The notes under the pieces are model-generated. The model worked only from the letters and a program-made list of their open reading frames with translations. It searched no databases and was not told the DNA's origin. DNA of 64,000 nt. Source: an uncultured Collinsella sp. Its GTDB lineage: Bacteria; Actinomycetota; Coriobacteriia; Coriobacteriales; Coriobacteriaceae. A program made the translations under genes and the position numbers. The DNA is taken from contig UQIS01000005.1 of assembly GCA_900541245.1 (NCBI GenBank), positions 4,523-68,522 on the forward strand, given 5' to 3'. This document shows positions 24,738 through 33,280 of the stretch, piece by piece. Every line of letters starts with the position of its first letter. Position 1 is the first letter of the stretch.

Positions 24738-25166
24738 ATGAGCTGGACGTTCGTGGTGCTTGCGCTGGTGCTCTTTCTCTTTGCGATCTACATTGGCTTT
24801 TTGTGCGGCCAGTGGGCCTGCGAAAAGCGCGTGATCACCAAGCGCGACTACTGGATTGCCAACTTTGCAGGCGCGGCGGCAGTCGTCCTGCTGACCTGGG
24901 TGTTCTCGCTGTTCCCGCTGGTGCAGTTTGCGCCGATCGGCTGGCTCGGCGGCTTTATCGCCGGTCTTAAGATGAGCTTTGGCGAGTCCGTCGGTCCGTG
25001 GCGCAAGCACGACGAGGTCTTTAACGTCAACAAGGCTCATCGCGCCGCCGCCGACGCGGGCGACGCTGAGGAACGCCGCCGTGCGCGTCGCAATGGCGCG
25101 GCCGACCGACAACTCATCTCGGTCACCGATGACAGCAAGGGTGCTGGCAAGCACGCTAAGAAATAG
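24738..25166 (+). CDS. Small two-helix membrane protein of unknown function
   Basis: A 142-residue protein. Two membrane helices (FVVLALVLFLFAIYIGFLCG and NFAGAAAVVLLTWVFSLFPL) are followed by a short amphipathic stretch and a charged cytoplasmic tail. The ATG at 24738 is supported by GGGGAG just upstream, overlapping the previous stop region, so it is probably co-transcribed with the dehydrogenase gene. It lies in a row of genes with short gaps up to the isocitrate dehydrogenase-like gene. I do not recognise the family. Confidence 0.8.
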   Translation: MSWTFVVLALVLFLFAIYIGFLCGQWACEKRVITKRDYWIANFAGAAAVVLLTWVFSLFPLVQFAPIGWLGGFIAGLKMSFGESVGPWRKHDEVFNVNKAHRAAADAGDAEERRRARRNGAADRQLISVTDDSKGAGKHAKK

Positions 25167-25181
25167 TAAGAAGAGGTAACT

Positions 25182-25880
25182 ATGGCAGAAAACAAAGACG
25201 AACAGCTCACCGACGAGGAGCTGGCACAGCTTCAGCTGGCAGAGGAGAACGAGAACGCCGTCGACCGTCTGGTCAAGGAGCTCGGCTGCCCCACGCGCCG
25301 CATCCGCCAGTTTGCCGCCCGCGTGTTGCATCTGCTGGCCGAGCGCGATCCGCAGCGCGTCGTGCCCTGCGTGCCCGCGCTGATCGAGGCGCTCGACCGC
25401 CCCGAGGCGCAGACCCGCTGGGAGGCCCTCGATGCCCTGACGGCGCTCGCCACCACCTGCCCCGAGCAGCTGGGCGATGCCTTTGAGGGCGCCGAGACTG
25501 CACTGTTCGACGAGATCTCCTCCACGCTGCGCTATGCCGCCTTCCGCCTGCTGTGCGTGTGGGGTGCCACGAGCGTCGAGCGTTCGCGCGAGGCTTGGCC
25601 CATCCTGGACGAGGCCATCCAGTGCTACCACGGCGACCTTGAGTATCGCGACATGCTCGGTTGCCTGTACGAGTTTTGCCAGGGCGAGATCGACGCCGAG
25701 GTTGCCGAGAAGCTCGCGCTGCGCCTTAAGTTCGACGCCGAGAACGGCAAGGGCAGCTATCTCAAGGCCCGTTCGAGCGAGATTTGCGAAATGCTTGTTA
25801 AACGTTTTGGCCTGGATCTCTCCAAAAAGAAGAAGCGTGCTAGCGTTAAAAAATCTGACGACGCCGAAGACGAGGAGTAA
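25182..25880 (+). CDS. HEAT-repeat-like protein
   Basis: A 232-residue helical protein. Repeating helix pairs such as RIRQFAARVLHLLAE, VPALIEALDRPEAQTRWEAL and LRYAAFRLLCVWG fit HEAT-type repeats, which usually serve protein-protein contacts. The N-terminus and C-terminus are highly charged (the tail is KKKKRASVKKS then acidic). No enzyme motif is visible. The gene lies 15 bases after the membrane protein gene and six bases before the isocitrate dehydrogenase-like gene, consistent with one operon. Confidence 0.8.
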   Translation: MAENKDEQLTDEELAQLQLAEENENAVDRLVKELGCPTRRIRQFAARVLHLLAERDPQRVVPCVPALIEALDRPEAQTRWEALDALTALATTCPEQLGDAFEGAETALFDEISSTLRYAAFRLLCVWGATSVERSREAWPILDEAIQCYHGDLEYRDMLGCLYEFCQGEIDAEVAEKLALRLKFDAENGKGSYLKARSSEICEMLVKRFGLDLSKKKKRASVKKSDDAEDEE

Positions 25881-25886
25881 CAGATT

Positions 25887-26972
25887 ATGGCGCACGATGT
25901 AGTCCTGATTCCCGGTGACGGTATCGGTCCCGAGATTACGCAGGCCATGCGCCGCGTGGTCGAGGCCACCGGTGTCCAGATCAACTGGAACGTCCAAGAG
26001 GCCGGCGCCGGCGTCATGGACGAGTTTGGTACACCGCTGCCCCAGCACGTGCTCGATGCGATCGCCGAGACCAAGGTTGCCATCAAGGGCCCCATCACCA
26101 CGCCGGTCGGCACGGGTTTCCGCAGCGTCAATGTGGCCCTGCGCAAGCATTTCGACCTGTACGCCTGCGTGCGCCCCTGCCTGTCGCAGCCGGGCGACGG
26201 ATCGCGTTTCCGCGACGTCGACCTGGTCATCGTGCGCGAGAACACCGAGGACCTCTACGCCGGCATCGAGTTCGATGAGGGCGCTGCCGAGGTCGAGGAG
26301 CTCTCGCAGCTCGTCGAGCGTTCGGGTCAGAAGACCTTCGCCGCCGATTCCGCCATCTCGATCAAGCCGATCTCCATCGTCAAGAGCCGCCGTATTGTGG
26401 AGTATGCCTTTGAGTACGCCCGCCGCTGCGGCCGCAAAAAGGTGACGGCCGTACACAAGGCAAACATCATGAAAGCGACCGACGGCCTGTTCCTGCGCGT
26501 GGCGCGCGAGGTGGCCGCCAACTATCCCGATATCGAGTTCAACGACAAGATCGTCGACGCCACCTGCATGGGCCTGGTCCAGAACCCCAATGACTTCGAT
26601 GTCCTGGTGCTGCCCAACCTGTACGGCGACATCGTGAGCGACCTGTGCGCCGGCCTGGTGGGCGGCTTAGGGATGGCCCCCGGCTCCAACATCGGTGCCG
26701 ACTGCGCCATCTTCGAGGCAACGCACGGCTCCGCGCCCGATATCGCTGGCCAGGATATCGCCAACCCCACGGCCGAGATTCTCTCTGCTGCAATGATGCT
26801 CGATCACCTGGGCGAGAACGATGCTGCCAATCGCATTCGCGCCGCCGTATCTGCCACGCTCGACGAGGGCGAGCAGGTTACCGGCGACGTGCGCCGTGCC
26901 CAGACCGGCTCCGTCGAGGGGGCCGTGGGCACGCAGGCCTTTGCCGATGCCGTTATCGCGCACCTGGCCTAA
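25887..26972 (+). CDS. NAD-type isocitrate/isopropylmalate dehydrogenase-family enzyme (probable isocitrate dehydrogenase)
   Basis: A 361-residue beta-decarboxylating dehydrogenase. Signature pieces are LIPGDGIGPEIT at the N-terminus, the substrate loop TGFRSVNVALRKHFDLYACVRP, VRENTEDLYAGIE, HKANIMKATDG, and the metal/nucleotide motif NLYGDIVSDLCAGLVGGLG. The serine and RK pattern of the substrate loop favours isocitrate over isopropylmalate, and no leu genes are nearby. It would supply 2-oxoglutarate for glutamate synthesis. Terminator-like hairpins follow. NAD versus NADP use cannot be settled by eye. Confidence 0.88.
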   Translation: MAHDVVLIPGDGIGPEITQAMRRVVEATGVQINWNVQEAGAGVMDEFGTPLPQHVLDAIAETKVAIKGPITTPVGTGFRSVNVALRKHFDLYACVRPCLSQPGDGSRFRDVDLVIVRENTEDLYAGIEFDEGAAEVEELSQLVERSGQKTFAADSAISIKPISIVKSRRIVEYAFEYARRCGRKKVTAVHKANIMKATDGLFLRVAREVAANYPDIEFNDKIVDATCMGLVQNPNDFDVLVLPNLYGDIVSDLCAGLVGGLGMAPGSNIGADCAIFEATHGSAPDIAGQDIANPTAEILSAAMMLDHLGENDAANRIRAAVSATLDEGEQVTGDVRRAQTGSVEGAVGTQAFADAVIAHLA

Positions 26973-27031
26973 GGTAGGCACGCTGCAAACGCCTAAATAG
27001 TACTTAAGTGTTTGCGTATAACCTAAGAATC

Positions 27032-27060
27032 AATACGCCCGGCGCTCTGTCGGGCGTATT
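27032..27060 (+). terminator. Terminator-like hairpin after the isocitrate dehydrogenase gene
   Basis: AATACGCCCG and CGGGCGTATT form a 10-bp perfect stem with a 9-nt loop. Only CTATT follows, so termination may be partial. Confidence 0.65.
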
Positions 27061-27098
27061 CTATTGAGGACTATGTTTCCTAACAAGGAGTAACCGAT

Positions 27099-28184
27099 AT
27101 GGGTCTGATTCAAAAGAAGGACGAGAAGGACGAGATCGACGGCATCCAGATCATCGAGCGCGGCGAAGGCTCCGACGGTGACGAGGACGAGAAGATCGAC
27201 CTGGTCGCCGGTACGTCTGCCGAGCACATTGCTGCCGGTACGACGGCCGAGGAGGAGGACGCTCGCCTGGAGGCTCAGATTGCCGCAGATGCCGCCGACG
27301 AGAACCTCATGCCCGAGGAACAGGACGAGGACGACGACTCCGACGCGGACGACCATGCATCCAAGCACAAGAAGACGATGATTGCCGCCTTTGTGGTTGC
27401 AGTCGTGATCGCTGCGGTGGTCGGCTTCTTTATTGGCAATGGCGGCTTTGGCGGCAAGGGTGTCGGCTCGGCGACCCTGACCGAGGACCAGCTCGATTCG
27501 ACCGTGGCAAGCTATAGCTACAACGGCAAGAAGAGCGACATCACCGCGCGCGAGGCCATCGAGAGCCAGTACAGCCTCGACACCGTCAAGGACGACGATG
27601 GCAACTACACCGCTCCTTCTGCCGACGTCATCCTGTCCTACGTGCGCAACAAGATCCTGCTCGACGCTGCCGAGGACGAGGGCATTACCGTCTCCTCTAA
27701 GGAGATGAAGCAGTACGCCGAGGATTCCATCGGCACTTCTGACTACAAGACCATGGCCACGCAGTATGGCGTGTCCAAGGACCAGGCCAAGCAGATCGTC
27801 CGCCAGTCCGCGACGCTGCAGAAGCTCTACAAGAAGAAGGTGGGCGATAGCTCCGCAAGCATGCCGACCGCTCCGACCGAGCCTTCTGACGGCAATGAGG
27901 ACACCGCGAGCAAGGATTACGCCGACTACATCATCAACCTTGCCGGCGACGAGTGGGATAGCGAGAAGGGCACTTGGAAGGACGCCGACAGCACCTACGC
28001 TAAGGCCTTTGCCGACGATGCCTTTACGGCCGATAGCGCCACCTATAAGCAGGCCATGACTGCCTACTACACTGCTTACCAGCAGTACTCTTCGCAGGCT
28101 TCGAGCGCCAGCTCCAAGTGGACCGAGTATGCTAACGGCCTCTACGCCAAGGCCAACATCAGCATCTACGGCCTGTTTGCGTAA
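27099..28184 (+). CDS. Membrane-anchored acidic protein with SurA-like helical domain
   Basis: A 361-residue protein. The first 90 residues are cytoplasmic and very acidic. One membrane helix follows (TMIAAFVVAVVIAAVVGFFIG, about 93-113), then an outside domain. Residues about 175-250 (ADVILSYVRNKILLDAAEDEG, YGVSKDQAKQIVRQSATLQKL) resemble the N-terminal chaperone domain of SurA/PrsA-type proteins, but no PPIase domain follows. The rest is Ser/Tyr-rich helix. A role in folding exported proteins is plausible but unproven. It is monocistronic, with a terminator after it. Confidence 0.75.
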   Translation: MGLIQKKDEKDEIDGIQIIERGEGSDGDEDEKIDLVAGTSAEHIAAGTTAEEEDARLEAQIAADAADENLMPEEQDEDDDSDADDHASKHKKTMIAAFVVAVVIAAVVGFFIGNGGFGGKGVGSATLTEDQLDSTVASYSYNGKKSDITAREAIESQYSLDTVKDDDGNYTAPSADVILSYVRNKILLDAAEDEGITVSSKEMKQYAEDSIGTSDYKTMATQYGVSKDQAKQIVRQSATLQKLYKKKVGDSSASMPTAPTEPSDGNEDTASKDYADYIINLAGDEWDSEKGTWKDADSTYAKAFADDAFTADSATYKQAMTAYYTAYQQYSSQASSASSKWTEYANGLYAKANISIYGLFA

Positions 28185-28226
28185 AGAGTCGCACGGCTCA
28201 TCGAGCATCTAGCCGATAGACAGCAG

Positions 28227-28265
28227 AAAGTCCGCCAGTACGGAAGTCGTTCTGGCGGACTTTTT
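28227..28265 (+). terminator. Terminator of the SurA-like gene
   Basis: AAAGTCCGCCAG and CTGGCGGACTTT form a 12-bp stem with a 13-nt loop, then T-run. Confidence 0.92.
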
Positions 28266-28298
28266 GCGTTGAGGGCGTGATTGGCGGCTTAATTATGG

Positions 28299-28538
28299 CT
28301 ATTCATCTTTAAGTCCAAAAAGGCTATCGGCTTCATCGTCGGATATATATTCCAGTACATCGCCCGGTTGGCAGTCGAGTGCCCGACATATCGCGTCAAG
28401 AGTTGAAAAACGTATGGCAGAAACCTTGCCCGTCTTAATGCGTGACATATTGACCTGGGAGATGCCCACGCGTTCCGCAAGCTCTTTGGATGAGATCTTG
28501 CGTTCGGCGAGCATGCGGTCAAGCCGCAGAATAATCAT
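28299..28538 (-). CDS. XRE-family small transcriptional regulator (YozG-like)
   Basis: A 79-residue single helix-turn-helix protein (KELAERVGISQVNMSRIKTGK, with FSTLDAICRALDCQPGDVLEY). This form is typical of small Cro/CI repressors paired with DUF2975 membrane proteins. The ribosome site is GGGGGA on the minus strand. It lies nine bases after the DUF2975 gene and is likely co-transcribed with it. A 16-bp palindrome at 29210-29225, upstream of the pair, may be its operator. Confidence 0.88.
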   Translation of the reverse strand: MIILRLDRMLAERKISSKELAERVGISQVNMSRIKTGKVSAIRFSTLDAICRALDCQPGDVLEYISDDEADSLFGLKDE

Positions 28539-28547
28539 GGATTCCCC

Positions 28548-29186
28548 CTAGAGCAACTCGTCATCTTGTTTTTGCAGGATATACCCGTAGCGGAAGATAC
28601 TGGCAATCAGGCAAATAATCAGGCCTGCAAAGAGCATGGAGGGCTCGAATAATTGGCCGACGAACGCATCCGTAAAGCTGCCGCCAAATCCTGAGAGTAT
28701 CAATCCCGTGATTACGGCACCAAGAAGCCTCACGGCAACGCCGCCGATAAGGAATAAATGTCCTACTCGACGAAGCGTCTGGTTGCATTCAAGGTCAAAG
28801 GGTCTGCCTTCCTTTTCAATGTTGAAGAAAAGCCTGCGCACGCTTATCGCGATGGTAAGCGCGAGACATGTCATCAAGAGGCTTCCTATGGCAGTGTGAC
28901 CATCGTGTGCGACGAGCATAAGTGGGGCCTGCGCATCGGTACCGACAATAGCCAGGCACGGCCCTTCGCCGGCTTGAAGTTCTACGGATTGGAGGCACGA
29001 CCCTTGGGAGAGGCCGGGCAATATAAGTAGAAGGTCAATCGCAATGACTGCGAGGAGTCCCAGAGCGAGCGCTGTGGTAATGCAGATTGTGGCCCATTTG
29101 CAGATGCGAGCGAGCTTCCTCAGTTTGGCTATCGTCTGTTCGCGGCTGATGGTTTCATTCGATATAGATGCGTTTCGGTGGACCAT
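28548..29186 (-). CDS. DUF2975-family membrane protein
   Basis: A 212-residue protein with about four membrane helices (ATICITTALALGLLAVIAIDLLLILP, GSLLMTCLALTIAISV, VGHLFLIGGVAVRLLGAVITGLIL, MLFAGLIICLIASIFRYG). This matches DUF2975, always found next to a YozG-like XRE gene in firmicutes and actinobacteria. The start at 29186 has GGAGGGG just upstream and was chosen over a longer form beginning at 29225. Function is unknown; a sensor or environmental stress role has been guessed for relatives. Confidence 0.82.
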   Translation of the reverse strand: MVHRNASISNETISREQTIAKLRKLARICKWATICITTALALGLLAVIAIDLLLILPGLSQGSCLQSVELQAGEGPCLAIVGTDAQAPLMLVAHDGHTAIGSLLMTCLALTIAISVRRLFFNIEKEGRPFDLECNQTLRRVGHLFLIGGVAVRLLGAVITGLILSGFGGSFTDAFVGQLFEPSMLFAGLIICLIASIFRYGYILQKQDDELL

Positions 29187-29209
29187 AACCCCTCCAATCG
29201 GCGTTTTGG

Positions 29210-29225
29210 ATGATACTTGTATCAT
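29210..29225 (-). promoter_or_regulatory. Candidate operator of the XRE/DUF2975 pair
   Basis: ATGATACTTGTATCAT is a 7-bp perfect inverted repeat with a 2-base centre, placed just before the DUF2975 gene. Confidence 0.5.
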
Positions 29226-29416
29226 ATCAAAATTAACGATAAACGATAAATAATTACTAATAATGAGTAAGTAATGATTGAAAACGATTAGCGTGAGCTA
29301 TTAGCTCATTTTGGATGCCGGAGTTTGGCGTTCGGGGGATGAGGACAAATGCCAAAAACTTCCCGTGATCGCGCAAGCGTTCCATCGCGCTTCCCTAATT
29401 CATCTGGGAAAACAAC

Positions 29417-29466
29417 TGCAAACGATTGCAAGTAACCGGTGAACGGTCGAAAACTACCGTTCACCG
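29417..29466 (+). promoter_or_regulatory. Operator cluster upstream of the mannose-family PTS operon
   Basis: TGCAAACGATTGCA (29417-29430) is a LacI-type palindrome. CGGTGAACGGT (29437-29447) and its exact inverse ACCGTTCACCG (29456-29466) follow. The 11-mer recurs at the other sugar promoters of this window. The whole 29226-29889 gap contains no gene and is best read as a regulatory region. Confidence 0.6.
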
Positions 29467-29654
29467 ATAATCTCAAAACTGGTTCTAACTGGTATTAAGT
29501 CAAAAAGACCAATTCACATATCTTCACAATGACCTGCAATTTTTCTTCACGCTATTTTTAGCCGCCCTGCGTTGTTTAGACACAGGAAAAGATCCGATCT
29601 TTTGCCAAAACATTTCGAAACGGTTTCAAAACCGCAGGTAGAAGTGTTAACGAC

Positions 29655-29665
29655 CGGTAAACGGT
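29655..29665 (+). promoter_or_regulatory. CGGTAAACGGT box upstream of the mannose-family PTS operon
   Basis: CGGTAAACGGTCGATTTATC here is nearly identical to the box at 52231 (T for C after GGT). It is followed by a degenerate repeat CACCGTGAGCGGTG. Confidence 0.55.
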
Positions 29666-29760
29666 CGATTTATCACCGTGAGCGGTGCAAAAACGTTTTA
29701 CCGTATGAATCAACGAAAGCGACCTCTTCTGGGGTGATATAGTGACAACAACACGTCACG

Positions 29761-29773
29761 TGGTTACTACCAG
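29761..29773 (+). promoter_or_regulatory. Candidate GntR/HutC operator in the PTS operon leader
   Basis: TGGTTACTACCAG is identical to 13 bases of the 14-bp dyad CTGGTTACTACCAG at 34052 before agaS. A second copy-like ACCACTGGT lies a few bases downstream. It would let the GntR protein encoded at 33281 control both operons. Confidence 0.6.
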
Positions 29774-29889
29774 TTTAGAAACCACTGGTCTTCAAAGAAC
29801 GCTTTCTAAGAAGCTTTAAGGGCGAGCGCCCGCTGGCTTCCGAAAATCATCGGACTCAGATTGTACACACCTTCGGAAGGGAAATTTGA

Positions 29890-30333
29890 ATGGTTGGCTT
29901 TATTCTTACCGGTCATGGACAGTTCGCACCCGGCCTTGCAAGCGCTATCGCTATGGTTGCCGGCGACCAGCCTGCTTTTACCGTCGTTCCTTTTGAGGGC
30001 GACCAGGCTGCTTCCTACGGTGAGGATCTCCGCGCCGCTATTACCGCCATGCGCGAGGAGTGCGATGGCGTGCTCGTCTTTACCGACCTGCTTGGCGGCA
30101 CCCCGTTCAACCAGTCGATGATGATTGCCCAGGATGTCGACAATGTCGAGGTTCTGACCGGCACTAACCTTCCCATGGTTATTGAGCTTCTGTTCCTCCG
30201 CGGCAACGCCACGCTCGCCGAGCTTGGCGAGCAGGCCGTGACCGTTGGCCAGACGGGCATCACCGCCCAGACGGTCGCATCCGTTGCCGACTCCGAGGAA
30301 GAGGATATCTTCGGCGACGAGGACGGCATCTAA
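29890..30333 (+). CDS. PTS mannose/GalNAc-family EIIA
   Basis: A 147-residue EIIA of the mannose family. H9 in ILTGHGQFAPG is the phosphorylated histidine, and DLLGGTPFNQS is the second conserved segment. The final 20 residues are acidic. It receives phosphate from HPr and passes it to the EIIB encoded at 30651. Its stop overlaps the start of the yajC-like gene (TAATG). Together with EIIB, EIIC and EIID it forms one transporter; GalNAc or galactosamine is the suggested sugar, from downstream enzymes. Confidence 0.92.
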   Translation: MVGFILTGHGQFAPGLASAIAMVAGDQPAFTVVPFEGDQAASYGEDLRAAITAMREECDGVLVFTDLLGGTPFNQSMMIAQDVDNVEVLTGTNLPMVIELLFLRGNATLAELGEQAVTVGQTGITAQTVASVADSEEEDIFGDEDGI

Positions 30334-30614
30334 TGGCCGATTTCGGAGCCAACGTCCTGAGCTCCTCGGTCGCCCTTTTAGGCCTGCTTGTCATCATGGG
30401 CTTGATTTACACCATCTGGTCGCAAATCAACATGAAGAAGAAGCAAAAGTACTTCAAGGAGCTGCACACCGAGCTCAAGCCGGGTCAGGAGGTTCTTTTC
30501 GCCGGCGGTATCTACGGAACCGTCAAAGGCATCGAAGGCGAGAAGGTCCAGATCAAAGTCCGATCCGGAGCCGTCGTAGATGTTTCGCGTTACGCGATTC
30601 AGGAGATCAAGTAA
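30333..30614 (+). CDS. YajC-family protein inside PTS operon
   Basis: A 93-residue single-pass membrane protein. The helix VALLGLLVIMGLIYTIWSQI is followed by KKKQKYFKELHTELKPGQEVLFAGGIYGTVKGIEG-type YajC sequence (conserved GGIYG). YajC normally accompanies SecDF in the Sec translocon. Here it is wedged between EIIA and EIIB with coupled translation. It may help membrane insertion or assembly of the EIIC/EIID complex. Whether a separate sec-linked yajC exists elsewhere is unknown. Confidence 0.85.
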   Translation: MADFGANVLSSSVALLGLLVIMGLIYTIWSQINMKKKQKYFKELHTELKPGQEVLFAGGIYGTVKGIEGEKVQIKVRSGAVVDVSRYAIQEIK

Positions 30615-30650
30615 CTGTCGTCAGCAAATAACGAAAGGAAGCTGATCAAC

Positions 30651-31133
30651 ATGGCAGAACCCAACATTCTTCTTACCCGCATCGATAACCGACTGGTTCA
30701 TGGTCAGGTTGCCACCCAGTGGAACTCCACTCTGGGCTCCAACCTAATCCTCGTCGCCAACGACGACGTGGCGACCAACACCATGCGCCAGAACCTCATG
30801 AAGATGGCCGCTCCCGCCGGCGTCGCTACGCGTTTCTTCTCTCTGCAGAAGACCATCGACGTCATCGGCAAGGCGAGCCCGCGCCAGAAGATCTTCATCG
30901 TGGCCGAAACACCGGAAGACGTGCTTACGCTCGTCAAGGGCGGTGTGCCTATAAAGAAGGTAAACATCGGCAACATGCACATGTCGGAAGGAAAGCGCCA
31001 AGTCGCCACCTCCGTCGCAGTTAACGACGAGGATGTCGCTGCGTTTAAAGAGCTGCAGGAATTGGGGGTGGAGTTGGAGATCAGGCGCGTTCCGAGCACG
31101 CCTGTTGAGGACACGAGCAAGCTCTTCTCGTAA
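30651..31133 (+). CDS. PTS GalNAc/mannose-family EIIB
   Basis: A 160-residue cytoplasmic EIIB. The phosphorylated H17 lies in RIDNRLVHGQVATQW, typical of the AgaV/AgaB (N-acetylgalactosamine) branch. It takes phosphate from the EIIA and hands it to sugar during transport through EIIC/EIID. A clear ribosome site (GAAAGGA) is present. Its closest relative in this window is the orphan gene at 40385, which lacks the histidine. Confidence 0.92.
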   Translation: MAEPNILLTRIDNRLVHGQVATQWNSTLGSNLILVANDDVATNTMRQNLMKMAAPAGVATRFFSLQKTIDVIGKASPRQKIFIVAETPEDVLTLVKGGVPIKKVNIGNMHMSEGKRQVATSVAVNDEDVAAFKELQELGVELEIRRVPSTPVEDTSKLFS

Positions 31134-31223
31134 TCCTCGTGATCCACGTTGTCAGGAGTGAAACCCTGACATTCTGTACGTGAAATCCAAAGTGCGTACA
31201 TACATTTTGAAAGGAGGAGCAAG

Positions 31224-32024
31224 ATGGAATTCTCGATCATTCAGGTCGCCCTGGTCTTCGTTGTTACGTTCATCGCGGCAATCGACCAGTTTGACTTCCT
31301 CGAGTCTCTCTATCAGCCCATCGTCACCGGCGCCGTCATCGGTCTTATCCTTGGCGACCTCAACACCGGTCTTCTCGTGGGTGGTACCTATCAGCTCATG
31401 ACGATCGGCAACATGCCGATCGGAGGCGCTCAGCCGCCTAACGCCGTCATCGGCGGCATCATGGCAGCCATTCTCGCTATCGCCACGGGCCTCGAGCCCA
31501 ACGCGGCAGTCGGCCTCGCCATTCCGTTCGCTCTGCTTGGCCAGCTCGGCGTTACCCTGGTCTTCACGCTTATGTCCCCGCTTATGTCCACGGCCGATAA
31601 CATGGCTCATAACGCGGACACCAAGGGCATCGAGCGCCTGAACTACTTCGCCATGGCTCTGCTCGGCCTGATCTTCGCCGTCGTCGTCACCCTGTTCTTC
31701 ATCGCTGGCGCTACCATCGGTCAGACCATCGCTTCTGCCATCCCGACTTGGCTGCAGACCGGTCTGTCCGCTGCAGGCGGCATGATGCGCTTCGTCGGCT
31801 TCGCCGTCCTGCTCAAGGTTATGATGAACCGCGATATGTGGGGCTTCTTCCTCATGGGCTTTGGCCTCGCGCTCATCACCGTTGCCAACGATTCGCTGGC
31901 AACCCCTGCCCTGCTCATCCTCGCTCTCATCGGCTTCGGCATCGCTTTCTGGGACTTCCAGCAGCAGACCGAGCTGAAGGGTGCAGCTGTTTCTGACGGA
32001 GGTGACTTCGAAGATGGCATCTAA
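31224..32024 (+). CDS. PTS GalNAc/mannose-family EIIC
   Basis: A 266-residue hydrophobic subunit of the sugar channel. The N-terminal DQFDFLESLYQPIVTGAVIG and the IGNMPIGGAQPPNAVIGG segment are diagnostic of the mannose-family EIIC group, closer to AgaW than to ManY. The ribosome site is AAAGGAGG. Its 3' end overlaps the EIID start by 11 bases. It forms the membrane complex with EIID. Confidence 0.92.
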   Translation: MEFSIIQVALVFVVTFIAAIDQFDFLESLYQPIVTGAVIGLILGDLNTGLLVGGTYQLMTIGNMPIGGAQPPNAVIGGIMAAILAIATGLEPNAAVGLAIPFALLGQLGVTLVFTLMSPLMSTADNMAHNADTKGIERLNYFAMALLGLIFAVVVTLFFIAGATIGQTIASAIPTWLQTGLSAAGGMMRFVGFAVLLKVMMNRDMWGFFLMGFGLALITVANDSLATPALLILALIGFGIAFWDFQQQTELKGAAVSDGGDFEDGI

Positions 32025-33096
32025 TGAGTATGTGATCCCGGAGCACTACGAGGATCTCACTCCTGCTCCGCAGCTCGACCAGAAGACCCTCAACAAGATG
32101 GCTTGGCGCTCCTGCTTCCTGCAGGCATCGTTCAACTACGAGCGCATGCAGGCCGCTGGCTGGCTTTACTCCATCATCCCCGGTCTGGAGAAGATCCACA
32201 CCAACAAGAACGACCTCGCGGCTTCCATGAGCCACAACCTGGAGTTCTTCAACACCCACCCGTTCCTCGTCACCTTTGTTATGGGTATCGTGCTTTCGCT
32301 CGAGCAGAACAAGGTTGACATCCCCACGATCCGCGCCGTCCGCGTTGCCGCAATGGGCCCGCTCGGTGGTATCGGTGACGCTCTGTTCTGGCTGACGCTC
32401 GTGCCTATCACGGCCGGCATCACCTCCAACATGGCCATCAACGGCAACGCCGCTGCACCGATCATCTTCCTGGTGATCTTCAACGTCGTCCAGTTCGCTC
32501 TGCGCTTCTGGCTCATGAACTGGTCCTACAAGCTTGGCACCAGCGCTATTGACGCTCTGACTGCCAACATGCAGGCCTTCACGCGTGCCGCTTCCATCAT
32601 GGGCGTCTTCGTCGTCGGTTGTCTGGTCGTCACCATGGGTGGCACCCAGATCAACCTCCAGATCCCCAACGGCACCACCCGTGGTCTCTCCGCTACTACC
32701 GTGATCGTCTCCGAGAAGGAGGCCGAGAACTTCACCGGTATGGAGGGCATCGATACCGAGACCGCTGAGGCCGGTACCATCGCCATGACCGATGAGGACG
32801 GCAACGCCCTCACCGCTTCCGATGCCGACGGCAACGAGGTCAAGTGCGGCGTCGCCGATCTGGGCAACGGCATGGAGTCCGTGACCTACGCTACCGTCAC
32901 CGAGGATCCGGTCAACTTCTCTGTTGCCGACACCCTCAACACCATCGTTCCGAAGCTCGTCCCGCTTATGCTTACGCTGCTGCTTTACTACATGTTTGCT
33001 AAGCACAGCTGGACCCCGACCAAGGGTATTCTGCTGCTTTTCGTCCTGGGCATCCTGGGCGCTGGCCCGCTTGGTCTCTGGCCGAGCATCTGGTAA
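32014..33096 (+). CDS. PTS GalNAc/mannose-family EIID with large loop insertion
   Basis: A 360-residue EIID, longer than the usual 265-290. The cytoplasmic N-terminal part (WRSCFLQASFNYERMQAAGW, MGPLGGIGDALFW) and C-terminal helices (LVPLMLTLLLYYMF) are standard. Between the last two membrane parts, about residues 222-303, lies an acidic, Thr-rich segment (EKEAENFTGMEGIDTETAEA and following) where relatives carry about 25-30 residues. ATG 32014 follows GGAGGTGA and overlaps the EIIC end. A terminator follows. Confidence 0.9.
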   Translation: MASNEYVIPEHYEDLTPAPQLDQKTLNKMAWRSCFLQASFNYERMQAAGWLYSIIPGLEKIHTNKNDLAASMSHNLEFFNTHPFLVTFVMGIVLSLEQNKVDIPTIRAVRVAAMGPLGGIGDALFWLTLVPITAGITSNMAINGNAAAPIIFLVIFNVVQFALRFWLMNWSYKLGTSAIDALTANMQAFTRAASIMGVFVVGCLVVTMGGTQINLQIPNGTTRGLSATTVIVSEKEAENFTGMEGIDTETAEAGTIAMTDEDGNALTASDADGNEVKCGVADLGNGMESVTYATVTEDPVNFSVADTLNTIVPKLVPLMLTLLLYYMFAKHSWTPTKGILLLFVLGILGAGPLGLWPSIW

Positions 33097-33162
33097 GGCT
33101 CTAGCTTGAGGGGTGTGTCCCTACGCGGCTCACACCCCGACCCCTTAAGCCATGTGTATGTT

Positions 33163-33196
33163 AAAAGCCGCGTGCTCGAAAGAGCGCGCGGCTTTT
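33163..33196 (+). terminator. Terminator of the mannose-family PTS operon
   Basis: AAAAGCCGCGTGCTC and GAGCGCGCGGCTTTT form a 15-bp stem (one G-U pair) with a 4-nt loop. Confidence 0.9.
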
Positions 33197-33280
33197 GTTT
33201 TCTTGTTGATTCGGGCGTGGCAGACAGATAATGCTAAACACCCAAGGTAGTAGCCGAGTTTGAGAAAATGGGAGGATAGG

